A stretch of DNA of 64,000 nt from DATGJX01 sp963830545 (GTDB lineage: Bacteria; Vulcanimicrobiota; Vulcanimicrobiia; Vulcanimicrobiales; Vulcanimicrobiaceae), in contig CAWHMK010000001.1 in assembly GCA_963830545.1 (NCBI GenBank), forward strand, positions 1,860,001-1,924,000, read 5' to 3'. Every line of letters starts with the position of its first letter. The stretch's first letter is position 1. The notes beneath the pieces were generated by a model. The model had not been told where the DNA came from, made no database searches, and saw only the letters and a program-made list of their open reading frames with translations. Both the position numbers and the translations under genes were made by a program. Below are positions 1 through 7,026 of this stretch, piece by piece.

Positions 1-717
1 GCGCGAAGCGTCGCCGGCGAACTCGAACGCGCGCTGTCCGCGCTGCTGCAGCACGAGGTGAAAATCACTGCGGCGGGGCGCACCGACGCGGGCGCGCACG
101 CGACCGGACAAGTCGTGTCTTTTAGGACCGCTGCGCGCTTTCCGTTCGAGCGTTTGGCGATCGCCGCGAACGCCGCGCTACCGAAGGACGTGAGCGTTCG
201 CGAGGTCGCGATCGTGAGCGAGGATTTTTCCGCGCGGTTTTCCGCGGTCGAGCGCACATACGTCTACGCGATCTTCAATCGGCCCGAACCTTCGCCGCTG
301 CTGGCCCCGTTCGCTTATCACGCGTGGAACCCGATCGACGTCGATCGATTCTCGGAAGGCGCGCAGCAGGTTATCGGCGAGCACGATTTTCGTTCGTTCT
401 GCGGCATGCTGCCGGAAAGCGGCGCGACGATTCGCACGGTTACGTGCTTGAATGCCGTTCGCAAAGGCGATTTGATTCGTGTGGAAATTCGCGCGGACGG
501 TTTCTTGCACCGGATGGTGCGCACGATCGTCGGAACGCTCGTCGAGTGCGGGAACGGACGTCGCGATCCCAAGGATGTCACCGGAATTTTGCAGGCGCGC
601 GATCGCGCTGCCGCGGGTTTGACTGCGCCCTCACAAGGTCTTTATCTCGCGGGCGTACGTTACAAGGACGGCTACGATTCGTTCAAGGAGCCACCCGTTA
701 CGGCGGCGTTCGCATAA
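1..717 (+). CDS. truA: tRNA pseudouridine(38-40) synthase TruA, 5' truncated by window edge
   Basis: Makes pseudouridine at positions 38-40 of the tRNA anticodon stem-loop. The reading frame is open from base 1, so the N-terminus lies outside the window; about 238 residues are visible. The catalytic motif GRTDAGAHA, with the nucleophilic Asp, lies near visible residue 30. The C-terminal FLHRMVRTIVGTL and a GLYLAGVRY-like end are typical of TruA. It converges on folA and the two 3' ends overlap by 46 bp. Identification is confident; only the start is missing. Confidence 0.95.
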   Translation, partial: ARSVAGELERALSALLQHEVKITAAGRTDAGAHATGQVVSFRTAARFPFERLAIAANAALPKDVSVREVAIVSEDFSARFSAVERTYVYAIFNRPEPSPLLAPFAYHAWNPIDVDRFSEGAQQVIGEHDFRSFCGMLPESGATIRTVTCLNAVRKGDLIRVEIRADGFLHRMVRTIVGTLVECGNGRRDPKDVTGILQARDRAAAGLTAPSQGLYLAGVRYKDGYDSFKEPPVTAAFA

Positions 718-1199
718 TCGCAGCGAACGAACGTCATCCCGTACGCATTTCGATCGCCGGCGGCGCACGTTCCGAGGACTTCGCGGCGGCATTTGCGATC
801 CGGCGGAGCGTAAAACGTATCGCCTTCGATTTCCGCATCGACTTCCGTAATGAAAGCCGTGTCGACGTAAGGCGCAAACTCGTTGAAAATCTCGGCGCCG
901 CCGACGATCGCGACTTCGTAATCGCCGCTCGTCATCTCGAACACTTCGCCGACGGAGCGCGCGATTTCGACACCCTGGGGCCAGTACGCGGTATTGCGCG
1001 TTAGGACGATGTTGCGCCGGCGCGAAAGCGGTTTGCCGATCGACTCAAACGTCTTACGCCCCATGACCACGGGCTTGTCGAGCGTCAAACGGCGAAAATG
1101 CTTGAGGTCCTCGGGCAAGTGCCAGGGAAGCGCGCCGCTGCGTCCCATAACGCAATGCCGGTCGTGCGCAACGACGAAGATGACGCGCGGGCGTTTCAC
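672..1199 (-). CDS. folA: Dihydrofolate reductase
   Basis: Reduces dihydrofolate to tetrahydrofolate with NADPH, regenerating the cofactor consumed by ThyA. 175 aa, a usual length for the family. Visible signatures are the N-terminal VIFVVAHDRHCVMG, LPWHLPEDLKHFRRLT with the substrate-binding acidic residue, VVMGRKTFESIGKPL, and the NADPH-binding AIVGGAEIFNEF. It begins 1 nt after the thyA stop, so the two form a thyA-folA operon on the minus strand. Its tail of about 20 residues runs antisense into truA and is probably poorly conserved. Confidence 0.95.
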   Translation of the reverse strand: MKRPRVIFVVAHDRHCVMGRSGALPWHLPEDLKHFRRLTLDKPVVMGRKTFESIGKPLSRRRNIVLTRNTAYWPQGVEIARSVGEVFEMTSGDYEVAIVGGAEIFNEFAPYVDTAFITEVDAEIEGDTFYAPPDRKCRREVLGTCAAGDRNAYGMTFVRCDYANAAVTGGSLNES

Positions 1200-1200
1200 G

Positions 1201-2019
1201 CTACACGGCGACTTGCGCGCGTATCGGCGGGTGCGCTTCGTAGCCGGCGAAGACGATGTCGTCGAAGCGGTAATCGAAGAGTGAGTGCGGCAGGCGTTTG
1301 AATACGAGAGCCGGCGGAGGAAGCGGATCGCGCGTGAGCTGCAGCTCCGCTTGCTCGATGTGATTCGCGTATAAATGGCAATCGCCGCCGGTCCAGATGA
1401 ACTCGCCGGGCTCGAGATCGCACTGATGCGCGACCATGTGCGTCAAGAGCGCGTACGAGGCGATGTTGAACGGCACGCCCAAGAATGCGTCCGCGCTGCG
1501 TTGATAGAGCTGGCACGAAAGCCGGTTGTTCGCAACGTAGAATTGAAAGAGCACGTGACACGGCGCCAGCGCCATGCGATCGAGTTCACCGGCGTTCCAC
1601 GAGCTGACGATGAGCCTGCGCGAATCGGGATTACGCCGAATCTCCGACAACACGTTCGAAAGCTGATCGATCGTCCGGCCGTCAGGCGCGTTCCACGAGC
1701 GCCATTGTTTCCCGTAGATCGGCCCGAGATCTCCGTTTTGGTCCGCCCATTCGTCCCAAATCGACACGCCGTTTTCTTGCAGCCAGCGTACGTTCGTGTC
1801 GCCGCGCAAAAACCACAGCAGTTCGTACACGATCGATTTCGTGTGAAGCTTTTTCGTCGTGAGCAGCGGAAAGCCGGCATGCAGATTGAAGCGCATCTGG
1901 TAACCGAACACGCTTCGGGTACCGGTTCCGGTACGGTCGTTCTTCTCGGTGCCCTGTTCGACGATGTGGCGGAGGAACTGCAGATACTGTTGCACGTTGC
2001 GATAGGGTATTCGCCTCAT
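1201..2019 (-). CDS. thyA: Thymidylate synthase ThyA
   Basis: Converts dUMP and methylene-tetrahydrofolate to dTMP and dihydrofolate. 272 aa, full length. The catalytic Cys is in LAPCHVLFQFY; further family blocks are GTGTRSVFGYQMRF, ELLWFLRGDTN, YQRSADAFLGVPFNIASYA and HLYANHIEQ. First gene of a thyA-folA operon. A GATACT box ends 8 nt upstream of the ATG, which suggests leaderless initiation. Confidence 0.97.
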   Translation of the reverse strand: MRRIPYRNVQQYLQFLRHIVEQGTEKNDRTGTGTRSVFGYQMRFNLHAGFPLLTTKKLHTKSIVYELLWFLRGDTNVRWLQENGVSIWDEWADQNGDLGPIYGKQWRSWNAPDGRTIDQLSNVLSEIRRNPDSRRLIVSSWNAGELDRMALAPCHVLFQFYVANNRLSCQLYQRSADAFLGVPFNIASYALLTHMVAHQCDLEPGEFIWTGGDCHLYANHIEQAELQLTRDPLPPPALVFKRLPHSLFDYRFDDIVFAGYEAHPPIRAQVAV

Positions 2020-2026
2020 CCGTGCA

Positions 2027-2032
2027 AGTATC
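2027..2032 (-). promoter_or_regulatory. Candidate -10 box (GATACT) of thyA-folA
   Basis: On the minus strand GATACT is followed by only 7 nt before the thyA ATG, so transcription would start at or next to the start codon. No good -35 box is seen at 17 nt. The call rests on the -10 resemblance and on the same spacing at better promoters in this window. Confidence 0.35.
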
Positions 2033-2102
2033 CAGCCATCGGGCGTCCGCCTGCTTCAGGCCGCCGCAGCCGTGCAGCTCGGCGTTTGCGGAGGGTGTTC
2101 GC

Positions 2103-2548
2103 ATGCAGCGGTGGCCCAGGTGTCTCATGGCGGTTTTCGCCACGCTATCCTTACAGATTGCCGGGGTTGCGCAAGCCTTTGCGAACCACTACGCAGCCGC
2201 CACGCTGGGTGCGGCCGCTATTTTGCAAAAGAGCGACTCTGCGCGCGGCGATCTCCGGCCCGGTACGTACGTCGAGGTCGAAGACGACCGGCCGTCGGCG
2301 GCGACGTGGACGTCCGCACCTATGCACTGAGCGATTTCGCGTTCGGCCCGATCATGTTCCGGACCGCGTCCATGCTGGTTCCTCAAGAATCCACGTTCGA
2401 CATAACCGACTACGACGGAATCATCGGGCGCGACGTGATGTCGCTCTACCAAATCTGGCTCGACTATCAAGACCACCGGGCATTTCTGAAGTCCGAAGCG
2501 CCTTCACTCTCTAGTAACCCAAGCGTTCGAATAAGCCGAGCAGCGTGA
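2103..2548 (+). pseudogene. Degenerate secreted retropepsin-like protein
   Basis: An ATG at 2103 opens a plausible signal peptide (MQRWPRCLMAVFATLSLQ followed by a small-residue stretch). That frame stops at 2330. Another frame continues with a typical aspartyl-protease C-terminus, including DGIIGRDVMSLYQIWLDY, to a stop at 2548. The switch lies near 2290-2310. No DTG/DSG catalytic motif is present between the two parts, so besides the frameshift a central segment seems to be lost. The C-terminal style resembles the aspartyl protease at 10699-12312. A broken paralogue is the simplest reading. Confidence 0.5.
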
Positions 2549-2927
2549 TGCGATCCGCGCGCGTCATCGCCGGCGCTATCGTCTCGCCGACGATACGATC
2601 GACGTCTTCCATCGCCTCGTCCAAGCGGTCCCGCCCCGCTTGCGTGATGGTCACATACGTCGCGCGCGCGTCGCGCTCGTGCGACGTGCGCTGCACCAGC
2701 CCCGCCTTTTCCAACGGCAAGATCGCGCGTGTGACGCCGGATGGCGTGAGCTGAAGCCGGTTCGCCAGATCGACGGGGCGCAGCCGGCCGCCGACGACCG
2801 AGCCCAGCTCGCAGAGAATGACGAAATCGGTGAACCCGATGCCCCGCAGGACGGATTCGACGCGCTTGCGCAGCCAGGCGTCGATCCGCGCGACGCCTAA
2901 GGCGATAACGACGTTCTCGCCGAGCAT
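2511..2927 (-). CDS. MarR-family transcriptional regulator
   Basis: 138 aa, the normal MarR length. The winged helix is visible: LRPVDLANRLQLTPSGVTRA (helix-turn-helix), then ILPLEKAGLVQRTSHERDAR (wing) and YVTITQAGRDRLDEA. Transcribed away from rplM. Its putative promoter holds a TTGA/TCAA palindrome between the -35 and -10 boxes, which suggests autorepression. The 3' end overlaps the end of the degenerate protease by about 38 bp. The ligand is unknown, and no transporter or enzyme next to it indicates one. Confidence 0.9.
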   Translation of the reverse strand: MLGENVVIALGVARIDAWLRKRVESVLRGIGFTDFVILCELGSVVGGRLRPVDLANRLQLTPSGVTRAILPLEKAGLVQRTSHERDARATYVTITQAGRDRLDEAMEDVDRIVGETIAPAMTRADRITLLGLFERLGY

Positions 2928-2933
2928 GGGTTG

Positions 2934-2963
2934 AAGTTACTTGAGTATTCAACCATTTGTCAA
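2934..2963 (-). promoter_or_regulatory. marR promoter with palindromic operator in the spacer
   Basis: On the minus strand, TTGACA (2958-2963), an 18-nt spacer and TAACTT (2934-2939) end 6 nt before the marR ATG. Inside the spacer, 2941-2952 reads TTGAGTATTCAA, with TTGA and TCAA as inverted arms around a 4-nt centre, a form common in MarR operators. Binding there would block RNA polymerase. Confidence 0.5.
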
Positions 2964-2985
2964 GCATATTTCTGCGTAAAAGCGC

Positions 2986-3014
2986 TTGACACCGGCAGAA
3001 AACTCCCGTAGACT
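2986..3014 (+). promoter_or_regulatory. Promoter of rplM-rpsI
   Basis: TTGACA (2986-2991), a 17-nt spacer and TAGACT (3009-3014). The ATG of rplM is at 3024, so the transcript would have at most 2-3 untranslated bases. It is about 22 bp from the marR -35 box on the other strand, so a MarR bound there could also influence rplM. Confidence 0.7.
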
Positions 3015-3023
3015 TGCCCGGTC

Positions 3024-3449
3024 ATGCGAACCTTTCAACAGAAGACGGCGCAGGCCAGTCACGACTGGTATATCGTCGACGCAGCGGGGCAGCGCCTCGG
3101 CACGCTCGCGGTGCGCGTCGCGCGCGCGCTTTCCGGAAAGCACAAACCCACTTGGACGCCGCACATCGACGACGGCGACCACGTCGTCGTCATCAACGCC
3201 GACAAAGTCGAGCTCGGCGGCAAGAAGTGGGACAGCAAAGTGTACTACCGCCACAGCGGATATCCGGGCGGCCTCAAGATTGAGACGGCCCGTCAGGTCA
3301 AGGAAAAGCATCCGGAGCGCCTCATCGAGCGCGCCGTGCGCGGCATGCTTCCGACCAACCGTATGCGCAACGTTCAACTCAATCGTCTCAAAGTGTATGC
3401 CGGAACCGCGCATCCGCACGATCCGCAGCAGCCGAAACCGCTGGCGTAG
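3024..3449 (+). CDS. rplM: 50S ribosomal protein L13
   Basis: Component of the large ribosomal subunit. 141 aa, a usual length. Family blocks seen are WYIVDAAGQRLGTLA, GDHVVVINADKVELGGKKW and the C-terminal RAVRGMLPTNRMRN with LKVYAGTAHPH. It starts an L13-S9 operon; rpsI follows after 9 nt. The promoter geometry implies near-leaderless translation. Confidence 0.97.
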   Translation: MRTFQQKTAQASHDWYIVDAAGQRLGTLAVRVARALSGKHKPTWTPHIDDGDHVVVINADKVELGGKKWDSKVYYRHSGYPGGLKIETARQVKEKHPERLIERAVRGMLPTNRMRNVQLNRLKVYAGTAHPHDPQQPKPLA

Positions 3450-3458
3450 GGAGTTCTC

Positions 3459-3848
3459 GTGAACGAAAATTTTCAAGGCACAGGCCGTCGTAAACGTTCT
3501 ATTGCGCGCGTTCGCATCGTGCTCGGCCAGGGCGTCATCACGATCAACAAAAGACCGATCGACGAATACTTTCCGCGTCCGACGCTGCGGCAGATCGTAC
3601 GGCAGCCGCTCGAAGCGACGCAGAGCGGGTCGCGATTCGATATCGACGTGAAAACCGAAGGCGGCGGCCCGACGGGTCAAGCCGGCGCGGTGCGCCACGG
3701 CATTGCGCGCGCTTTGGTTTCGATGGACGAATCGCTGCGCGAAGTACTGCGCAAACAGGGACTGCTCACTCGCGATCCGCGAGAAAAAGAATCGAAGAAG
3801 TACGGCCGCAAGCGCGCCCGCAAACGCTTCCAGTTCTCCAAGCGTTAA
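3459..3848 (+). CDS. rpsI: 30S ribosomal protein S9
   Basis: Component of the small ribosomal subunit, whose C-terminal tail reaches the P site. 129 aa. Signatures are GTGRRKRSIARVRI near the N-terminus, then GGGPTGQAGAVRHGIARAL, and the basic C-terminus KKYGRKRARKRFQFSKR. Start is GTG with a good AGGGAG ribosome-binding site. Second gene of the rplM operon. Confidence 0.97.
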   Translation: MNENFQGTGRRKRSIARVRIVLGQGVITINKRPIDEYFPRPTLRQIVRQPLEATQSGSRFDIDVKTEGGGPTGQAGAVRHGIARALVSMDESLREVLRKQGLLTRDPREKESKKYGRKRARKRFQFSKR

Positions 3849-3889
3849 TCCGGCGCCTCACCTTAGCGTTCGACGTCGCGCTCATTCTC

Positions 3890-4936
3890 TTGGGCGCGAT
3901 TGCCGCTTTGTGGCGTCCATCGCCCGCGTGGGTCGAGCAGCACTTCAGTAACGGCTATTACCCGGCGTGGGAACATTTGTGGTCGTCGTTCACGCCGCTG
4001 CTGCCGTTCGCGGTGGGCGACGTCCTGGTGCTGGCGGGAGTCGCCGTCGCCGCCGTTGCGCTCATCTTCTCGCGTCCGTGGTGGCGCACGATTGCCGGCA
4101 TAGCCGCGATAGCCGGACTCTACGCGATTTGGTTTTACGCGGGCTGGGGATTCGGATACGATCGCGCCCCCGTGCAGGCGCGCGTGGCGTATGCGCCGCA
4201 GCAAGTCAGCGCCGCACGCGTGTTGGCACTTCGCTCCTCCGCAATCGGCGAAATGAACCGCTTGGCTCCGCTAGCGCACGCTCAAGAGCGGCGGGAAGAT
4301 TTGAATTTGGCGGAGTTGCGCGATGCATGGCTGCCGGTGGTTCAACGTTTGGGTGACACGTGGATCCCATCCGTACACGCGTCGAAATCGACGCTCGCCG
4401 GCTGGTTCATGGACGAGAGCGGCACGAGCGGGTTCACCAATCCTTTTACGCTGGAAACGCAGCTCGCACCCGATCTGCTGTGGTTCGAACGCCCGTTTTC
4501 ACAGGCGCACGAATGGAGTCACGTCGCCGGTTTCAACCGCGAGGATGAAGCAAACTATATCGCTGCAGTTGCCTGCCTGCGCGATCCCGACGCGGTTGCG
4601 CAGTACTCCGGCTGGCTCGAATTGTTTTTGTATCTCCCTCAGAAAACACGCTATGCACGCAAGGAGTTCGCGTCTGAGGTTTGGGCGGACTTCGACGCAA
4701 TGCGCGCGCGCAACGCCCATTTCGTCAATCTGGATATTTCGCGCTTTTCGTGGCGCGTCTACAACCGGTATCTCAAAAGCAACCACGTCGCGGCCGGCGT
4801 CCGGAATTACGACCAAGTCACGCAGCTTATGGCCGGCATCCCGCTCGATGCTCAGGGACTGCCCGTAGCGGTCGCGCCGGCCCAATCGGCACCAATGCCC
4901 CACGCATCGGCATCTCCGCCGCATGTCAAAAGGTAG
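3890..4936 (+). CDS. DUF3810-like membrane protein with metalloprotease-type HExxH-like motif
   Basis: About 348 aa. Two hydrophobic segments near residues 40-90 are followed by a soluble part. The central region carries AHEWSHVAGFNREDEANYIA, the signature of the DUF3810 family, whose HE..H arrangement suggests a zinc protease; activity is not shown. The TTG at 3890 is the first recognised start, but the open frame and a hydrophobic stretch (LTLAFDVALILL) reach back to the rpsI stop, so the true N-terminus may be slightly longer and use a rare start. Likely co-transcribed with rplM-rpsI. No substrate can be proposed. Confidence 0.75.
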   Translation: MGAIAALWRPSPAWVEQHFSNGYYPAWEHLWSSFTPLLPFAVGDVLVLAGVAVAAVALIFSRPWWRTIAGIAAIAGLYAIWFYAGWGFGYDRAPVQARVAYAPQQVSAARVLALRSSAIGEMNRLAPLAHAQERREDLNLAELRDAWLPVVQRLGDTWIPSVHASKSTLAGWFMDESGTSGFTNPFTLETQLAPDLLWFERPFSQAHEWSHVAGFNREDEANYIAAVACLRDPDAVAQYSGWLELFLYLPQKTRYARKEFASEVWADFDAMRARNAHFVNLDISRFSWRVYNRYLKSNHVAAGVRNYDQVTQLMAGIPLDAQGLPVAVAPAQSAPMPHASASPPHVKR

Positions 4937-5019
4937 GCCCCTCACCGCGTCCCAAAACGCCTCGTTCGCGCCCTGCTTCTCCACCATGGCCCGTCCTCCG
5001 GGTCGAATTTTTTGTAGGC

Positions 5020-5048
5020 TTTACACCTGGGATTTGCATGGGTATATT
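5020..5048 (+). promoter_or_regulatory. Promoter TTTACA-17-TATATT
   Basis: TTTACA (5020-5025), a 17-nt spacer and TATATT (5043-5048). The in-frame GTG at 5056 follows after 7 nt. Transcription would therefore begin on the start codon. An upstream in-frame ATG at 5038 lies inside the promoter and is unlikely to be used. Confidence 0.65.
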
Positions 5049-5055
5049 AAGTGGC

Positions 5056-5445
5056 GTGTTGGAGAAACAGCCGGCCCAACCCCTGACGGACTTCGATGCA
5101 CATCAGTATGCGATGTCGCTGCCGATCGGTCAGGTGGTGTCCGAACTAGTTCACATTTTGGGCGCCACCACGGTCGCCGTAATCGGCGGCGTGACCGAAA
5201 CGCGTGCCGTGCAGCAGTGGACCGCCGGACGCGAACCGCACCGCCAGCACGTTCTGCGATTTGCCCTCCAGATTGCCAGCATGATCGCCGAGGAAGCGGA
5301 CGATTACGAAGCCGCCCGCGCCTGGTTCCAGGGCAGCAACCCGCGTCTGGATGACGCGATTCCCGCACTGCTGCTGCGCGCCGAGCCGCTGGAAGAGATT
5401 CAGGGGCCGCTCATGAAAGCGGCACGCGCATTCGCCGCGCGCTGA
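5056..5445 (+). CDS. Xre/MbcA/ParS-like small protein
   Basis: 129 aa from the GTG at 5056, a start chosen because the promoter ends 7 nt upstream. The N-terminal half (VVSELVHILGATTVAVIGGV and TETRAVQQW) reads like a degenerate helix-turn-helix. The C-terminal part (ARAWFQGSNPRLDDAIPALL) resembles the toxin-binding domain of Xre/MbcA/ParS antitoxins. No RES-type toxin lies next to it, so it may be an orphan or a regulator. Family assignment is by motif resemblance only. Confidence 0.6.
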   Translation: MLEKQPAQPLTDFDAHQYAMSLPIGQVVSELVHILGATTVAVIGGVTETRAVQQWTAGREPHRQHVLRFALQIASMIAEEADDYEAARAWFQGSNPRLDDAIPALLLRAEPLEEIQGPLMKAARAFAAR

Positions 5446-5468
5446 GGGGCCACACCGCAAACGCCATC

Positions 5469-5497
5469 TTGTAACGCTACGCGCCGCTTGAGACAAT
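5469..5497 (+). promoter_or_regulatory. Promoter TTGTAA-17-GACAAT of the STAS gene
   Basis: TTGTAA (5469-5474), a 17-nt spacer and GACAAT (5492-5497). The ATG at 5504 follows after 6 nt, again predicting a leaderless mRNA. Confidence 0.55.
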
Positions 5498-5503
5498 GCG
5501 TGC

Positions 5504-6157
5504 ATGGTTACAAGCGGTTGCGCCGTCGTTCATGAATCGGGCGGCCCTCAAGAAATCGTACACGTCGTCGGAGAGGTCGACGAAATCAACTCCGCGGAAC
5601 TGGAGGACGTACTGGAGCACGTGGTCCTTCTGGCGCGTGAGGTCACCGTCGATCTGACGCACTGCCTGTACATCGGGTCGGCCGGTCTTCGCGTCTTGAT
5701 GCGCGCGCGGCAGCACGCACGTCGCCGCTTCACCACCATAGTCGAAACGGGCAGCATGCCGGCGCGAACGCTTGAAATCGCGAAGGTCGAAAGCGTTCTG
5801 GGCGTGCGGCGAACCGCGGCGACGGCGCGTTTGAACGTCTCTCCCGAAGAAACGGTTCGCGTCGTCACGCTCGACGGGGAGTGGGATCTTTCACGCGGCA
5901 GCGAGTTGCGCAGGCACATGGACCACGCAGTTTCGACGCCGCGCGTGGTTCTCGACATGACGGACGTAACGTACATCGACGAGCATTGCCTGGGCATGCT
6001 GGCGCGGGCGCGGACGCGCCGCGTCGCCAAAGGCTATCGTCCTCCGCATCTCGTCGTCGTCAACGAGAACATGCGTAAAGTCCTCGGAATCGGTGCTTTC
6101 GGCGCGTTGTGGAACCTCTACGGCACCGTCGACGAAGCACTGGCGGAGTTGAAATAA
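5504..6157 (+). CDS. Tandem STAS-domain protein (anti-sigma-factor antagonist type)
   Basis: 217 aa with two STAS domains, residues about 10-105 and 115-215. In the first, VTVDLTHCLYIGSAGLRVLM has the Ser at the usual phosphorylation position. In the second the equivalent stretch is VVLDMTDVTYIDEHCLGMLA, where Glu/His replace the Ser, so it should not be phosphorylated in the usual way. Such proteins bind anti-sigma kinases or act in signalling assemblies. No kinase lies next to it. It precedes the flagellar-type cluster by 53 nt, but a functional link is inference only. Confidence 0.85.
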   Translation: MVTSGCAVVHESGGPQEIVHVVGEVDEINSAELEDVLEHVVLLAREVTVDLTHCLYIGSAGLRVLMRARQHARRRFTTIVETGSMPARTLEIAKVESVLGVRRTAATARLNVSPEETVRVVTLDGEWDLSRGSELRRHMDHAVSTPRVVLDMTDVTYIDEHCLGMLARARTRRVAKGYRPPHLVVVNENMRKVLGIGAFGALWNLYGTVDEALAELK

Positions 6158-6210
6158 CGCGGCAATAGTTTCGCCGTAGGCGCGAAACACGCGCCCGATA
6201 GTGTATCGGC

Positions 6211-6429
6211 ATGTTCGACATAGCCGCACCCCTGATGAACGCCCTCACCGATTCCCGCAGCGAAATGGGCGCCGCAGCATCCGCAACGGCTCGAGCGCAA
6301 ACACCATACGGACCCCAGCGAAGCGACGCTGCGATGGCGGGAGCCGCAGAAAACGCGATCTTTCAAGAAGCGCTGCTGAATGCGGTGCACGCGCGTTTGG
6401 CCGAACTCAAAGTCGTGACGCATGGATAG
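6211..6429 (+). CDS. flgB: Very short FlgB-like rod protein
   Basis: 72 aa against about 130 for usual FlgB. The start MFDIAAPLMNALTDSRSEMG fits FlgB, and ATARAQTPYGP sits where FlgB has its conserved NIANANTPGYK-type turn. Most of the middle is missing, but the C-terminal helix (FQEALLNAVHARLAELKVV) is kept. It overlaps flgC by 8 nt, the classical flgB-flgC-fliE order. GCCCGATA at 6193-6200 faintly resembles a flagellar-sigma -10, without a matching -35. The gene call is good; calling it FlgB rests mainly on position. Confidence 0.55.
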   Translation: MFDIAAPLMNALTDSRSEMGAAASATARAQTPYGPQRSDAAMAGAAENAIFQEALLNAVHARLAELKVVTHG

Positions 6430-6757
6430 CCTGGCTCTGCTCAAAACCGCCGCTTCCGGTATGGAAGCGCAGCGAGCCGTACTCGACGTAGAGGCGCGCA
6501 ATGTGGCTGCCGCGGAAGCGGCCGGTCCAAAGGGCTCGTATCCACGATTGGTGGCCGACTTCCAACTGGTCGATGACGACGGCGGCACGCCGCAGATCGC
6601 CGTTTCCGGATCGCACGTGCAGCGCGGTTCGAGCGTCGACGTGATCGCGGAAATGGTCGCAGTACTGAACGCAACTCGCGCGTACGAGGCCAATGCCTCG
6701 GTATTCGACATCGGCAAACGCCTTGCCGAACGCACGATCGACATGGGGAAAGTGTGA
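6422..6757 (+). CDS. flgC: Flagellar basal-body rod protein FlgC (short)
   Basis: Proximal rod subunit. 111 aa, shorter than the usual 130-150. LLKTAASGMEAQRAVLDVEA matches the N-terminal helix, and VIAEMVAVLNATRAYEAN with VFDIGKRLAERTIDMGK matches the C-terminal FlgC signature. The usual NIANANT loop is degenerate (RNVAAAEAAGPKGSYPR). Starts within flgB, and its stop overlaps the fliE GTG, indicating coupled translation. Confidence 0.85.
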   Translation: MDSLALLKTAASGMEAQRAVLDVEARNVAAAEAAGPKGSYPRLVADFQLVDDDGGTPQIAVSGSHVQRGSSVDVIAEMVAVLNATRAYEANASVFDIGKRLAERTIDMGKV

Positions 6758-7023
6758 GAGTAGAAACGCTCGTGCCCGACACCGCGCTGCCCGCGCGTCC
6801 AGCCGATACCCGGAACGCTACCCCATTCGGAAAGATTCTCGACGACGTGGGCGCAGTTCTCGGCGGCGCCGAGCGCGCGGAAGACGCGTTTGCGGCCGGA
6901 ACCGGTGATTTACAACGCGCGGTATACGAACGCGCTCGCGCCGACGTCGTGCTTTCCGTCGCTACGGCTGCGGCACAGCGCACCGCGCAGGCATTGCAGT
7001 CGATTCTGAATATGCAGGTGTAA
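6754..7023 (+). CDS. fliE: Flagellar hook-basal body protein FliE
   Basis: Junction protein between the MS ring and the rod. 89 aa, a normal length. The C-terminal half (VYERARADVVLSVATAAAQR then TAQALQSILNMQV) is the FliE signature, equivalent to KAxLSFxxxxxVRNKxxxAYQEIMxMQV. GTG start overlaps the flgC stop (GTGA). Confidence 0.85.
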   Translation: MRVETLVPDTALPARPADTRNATPFGKILDDVGAVLGGAERAEDAFAAGTGDLQRAVYERARADVVLSVATAAAQRTAQALQSILNMQV

Positions 7024-7026
7024 GCG

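Noticed and set aside
2541..2900. Plus-strand frames opposite marR
   Set aside because: Shadow frames; the minus strand holds a complete MarR winged helix.
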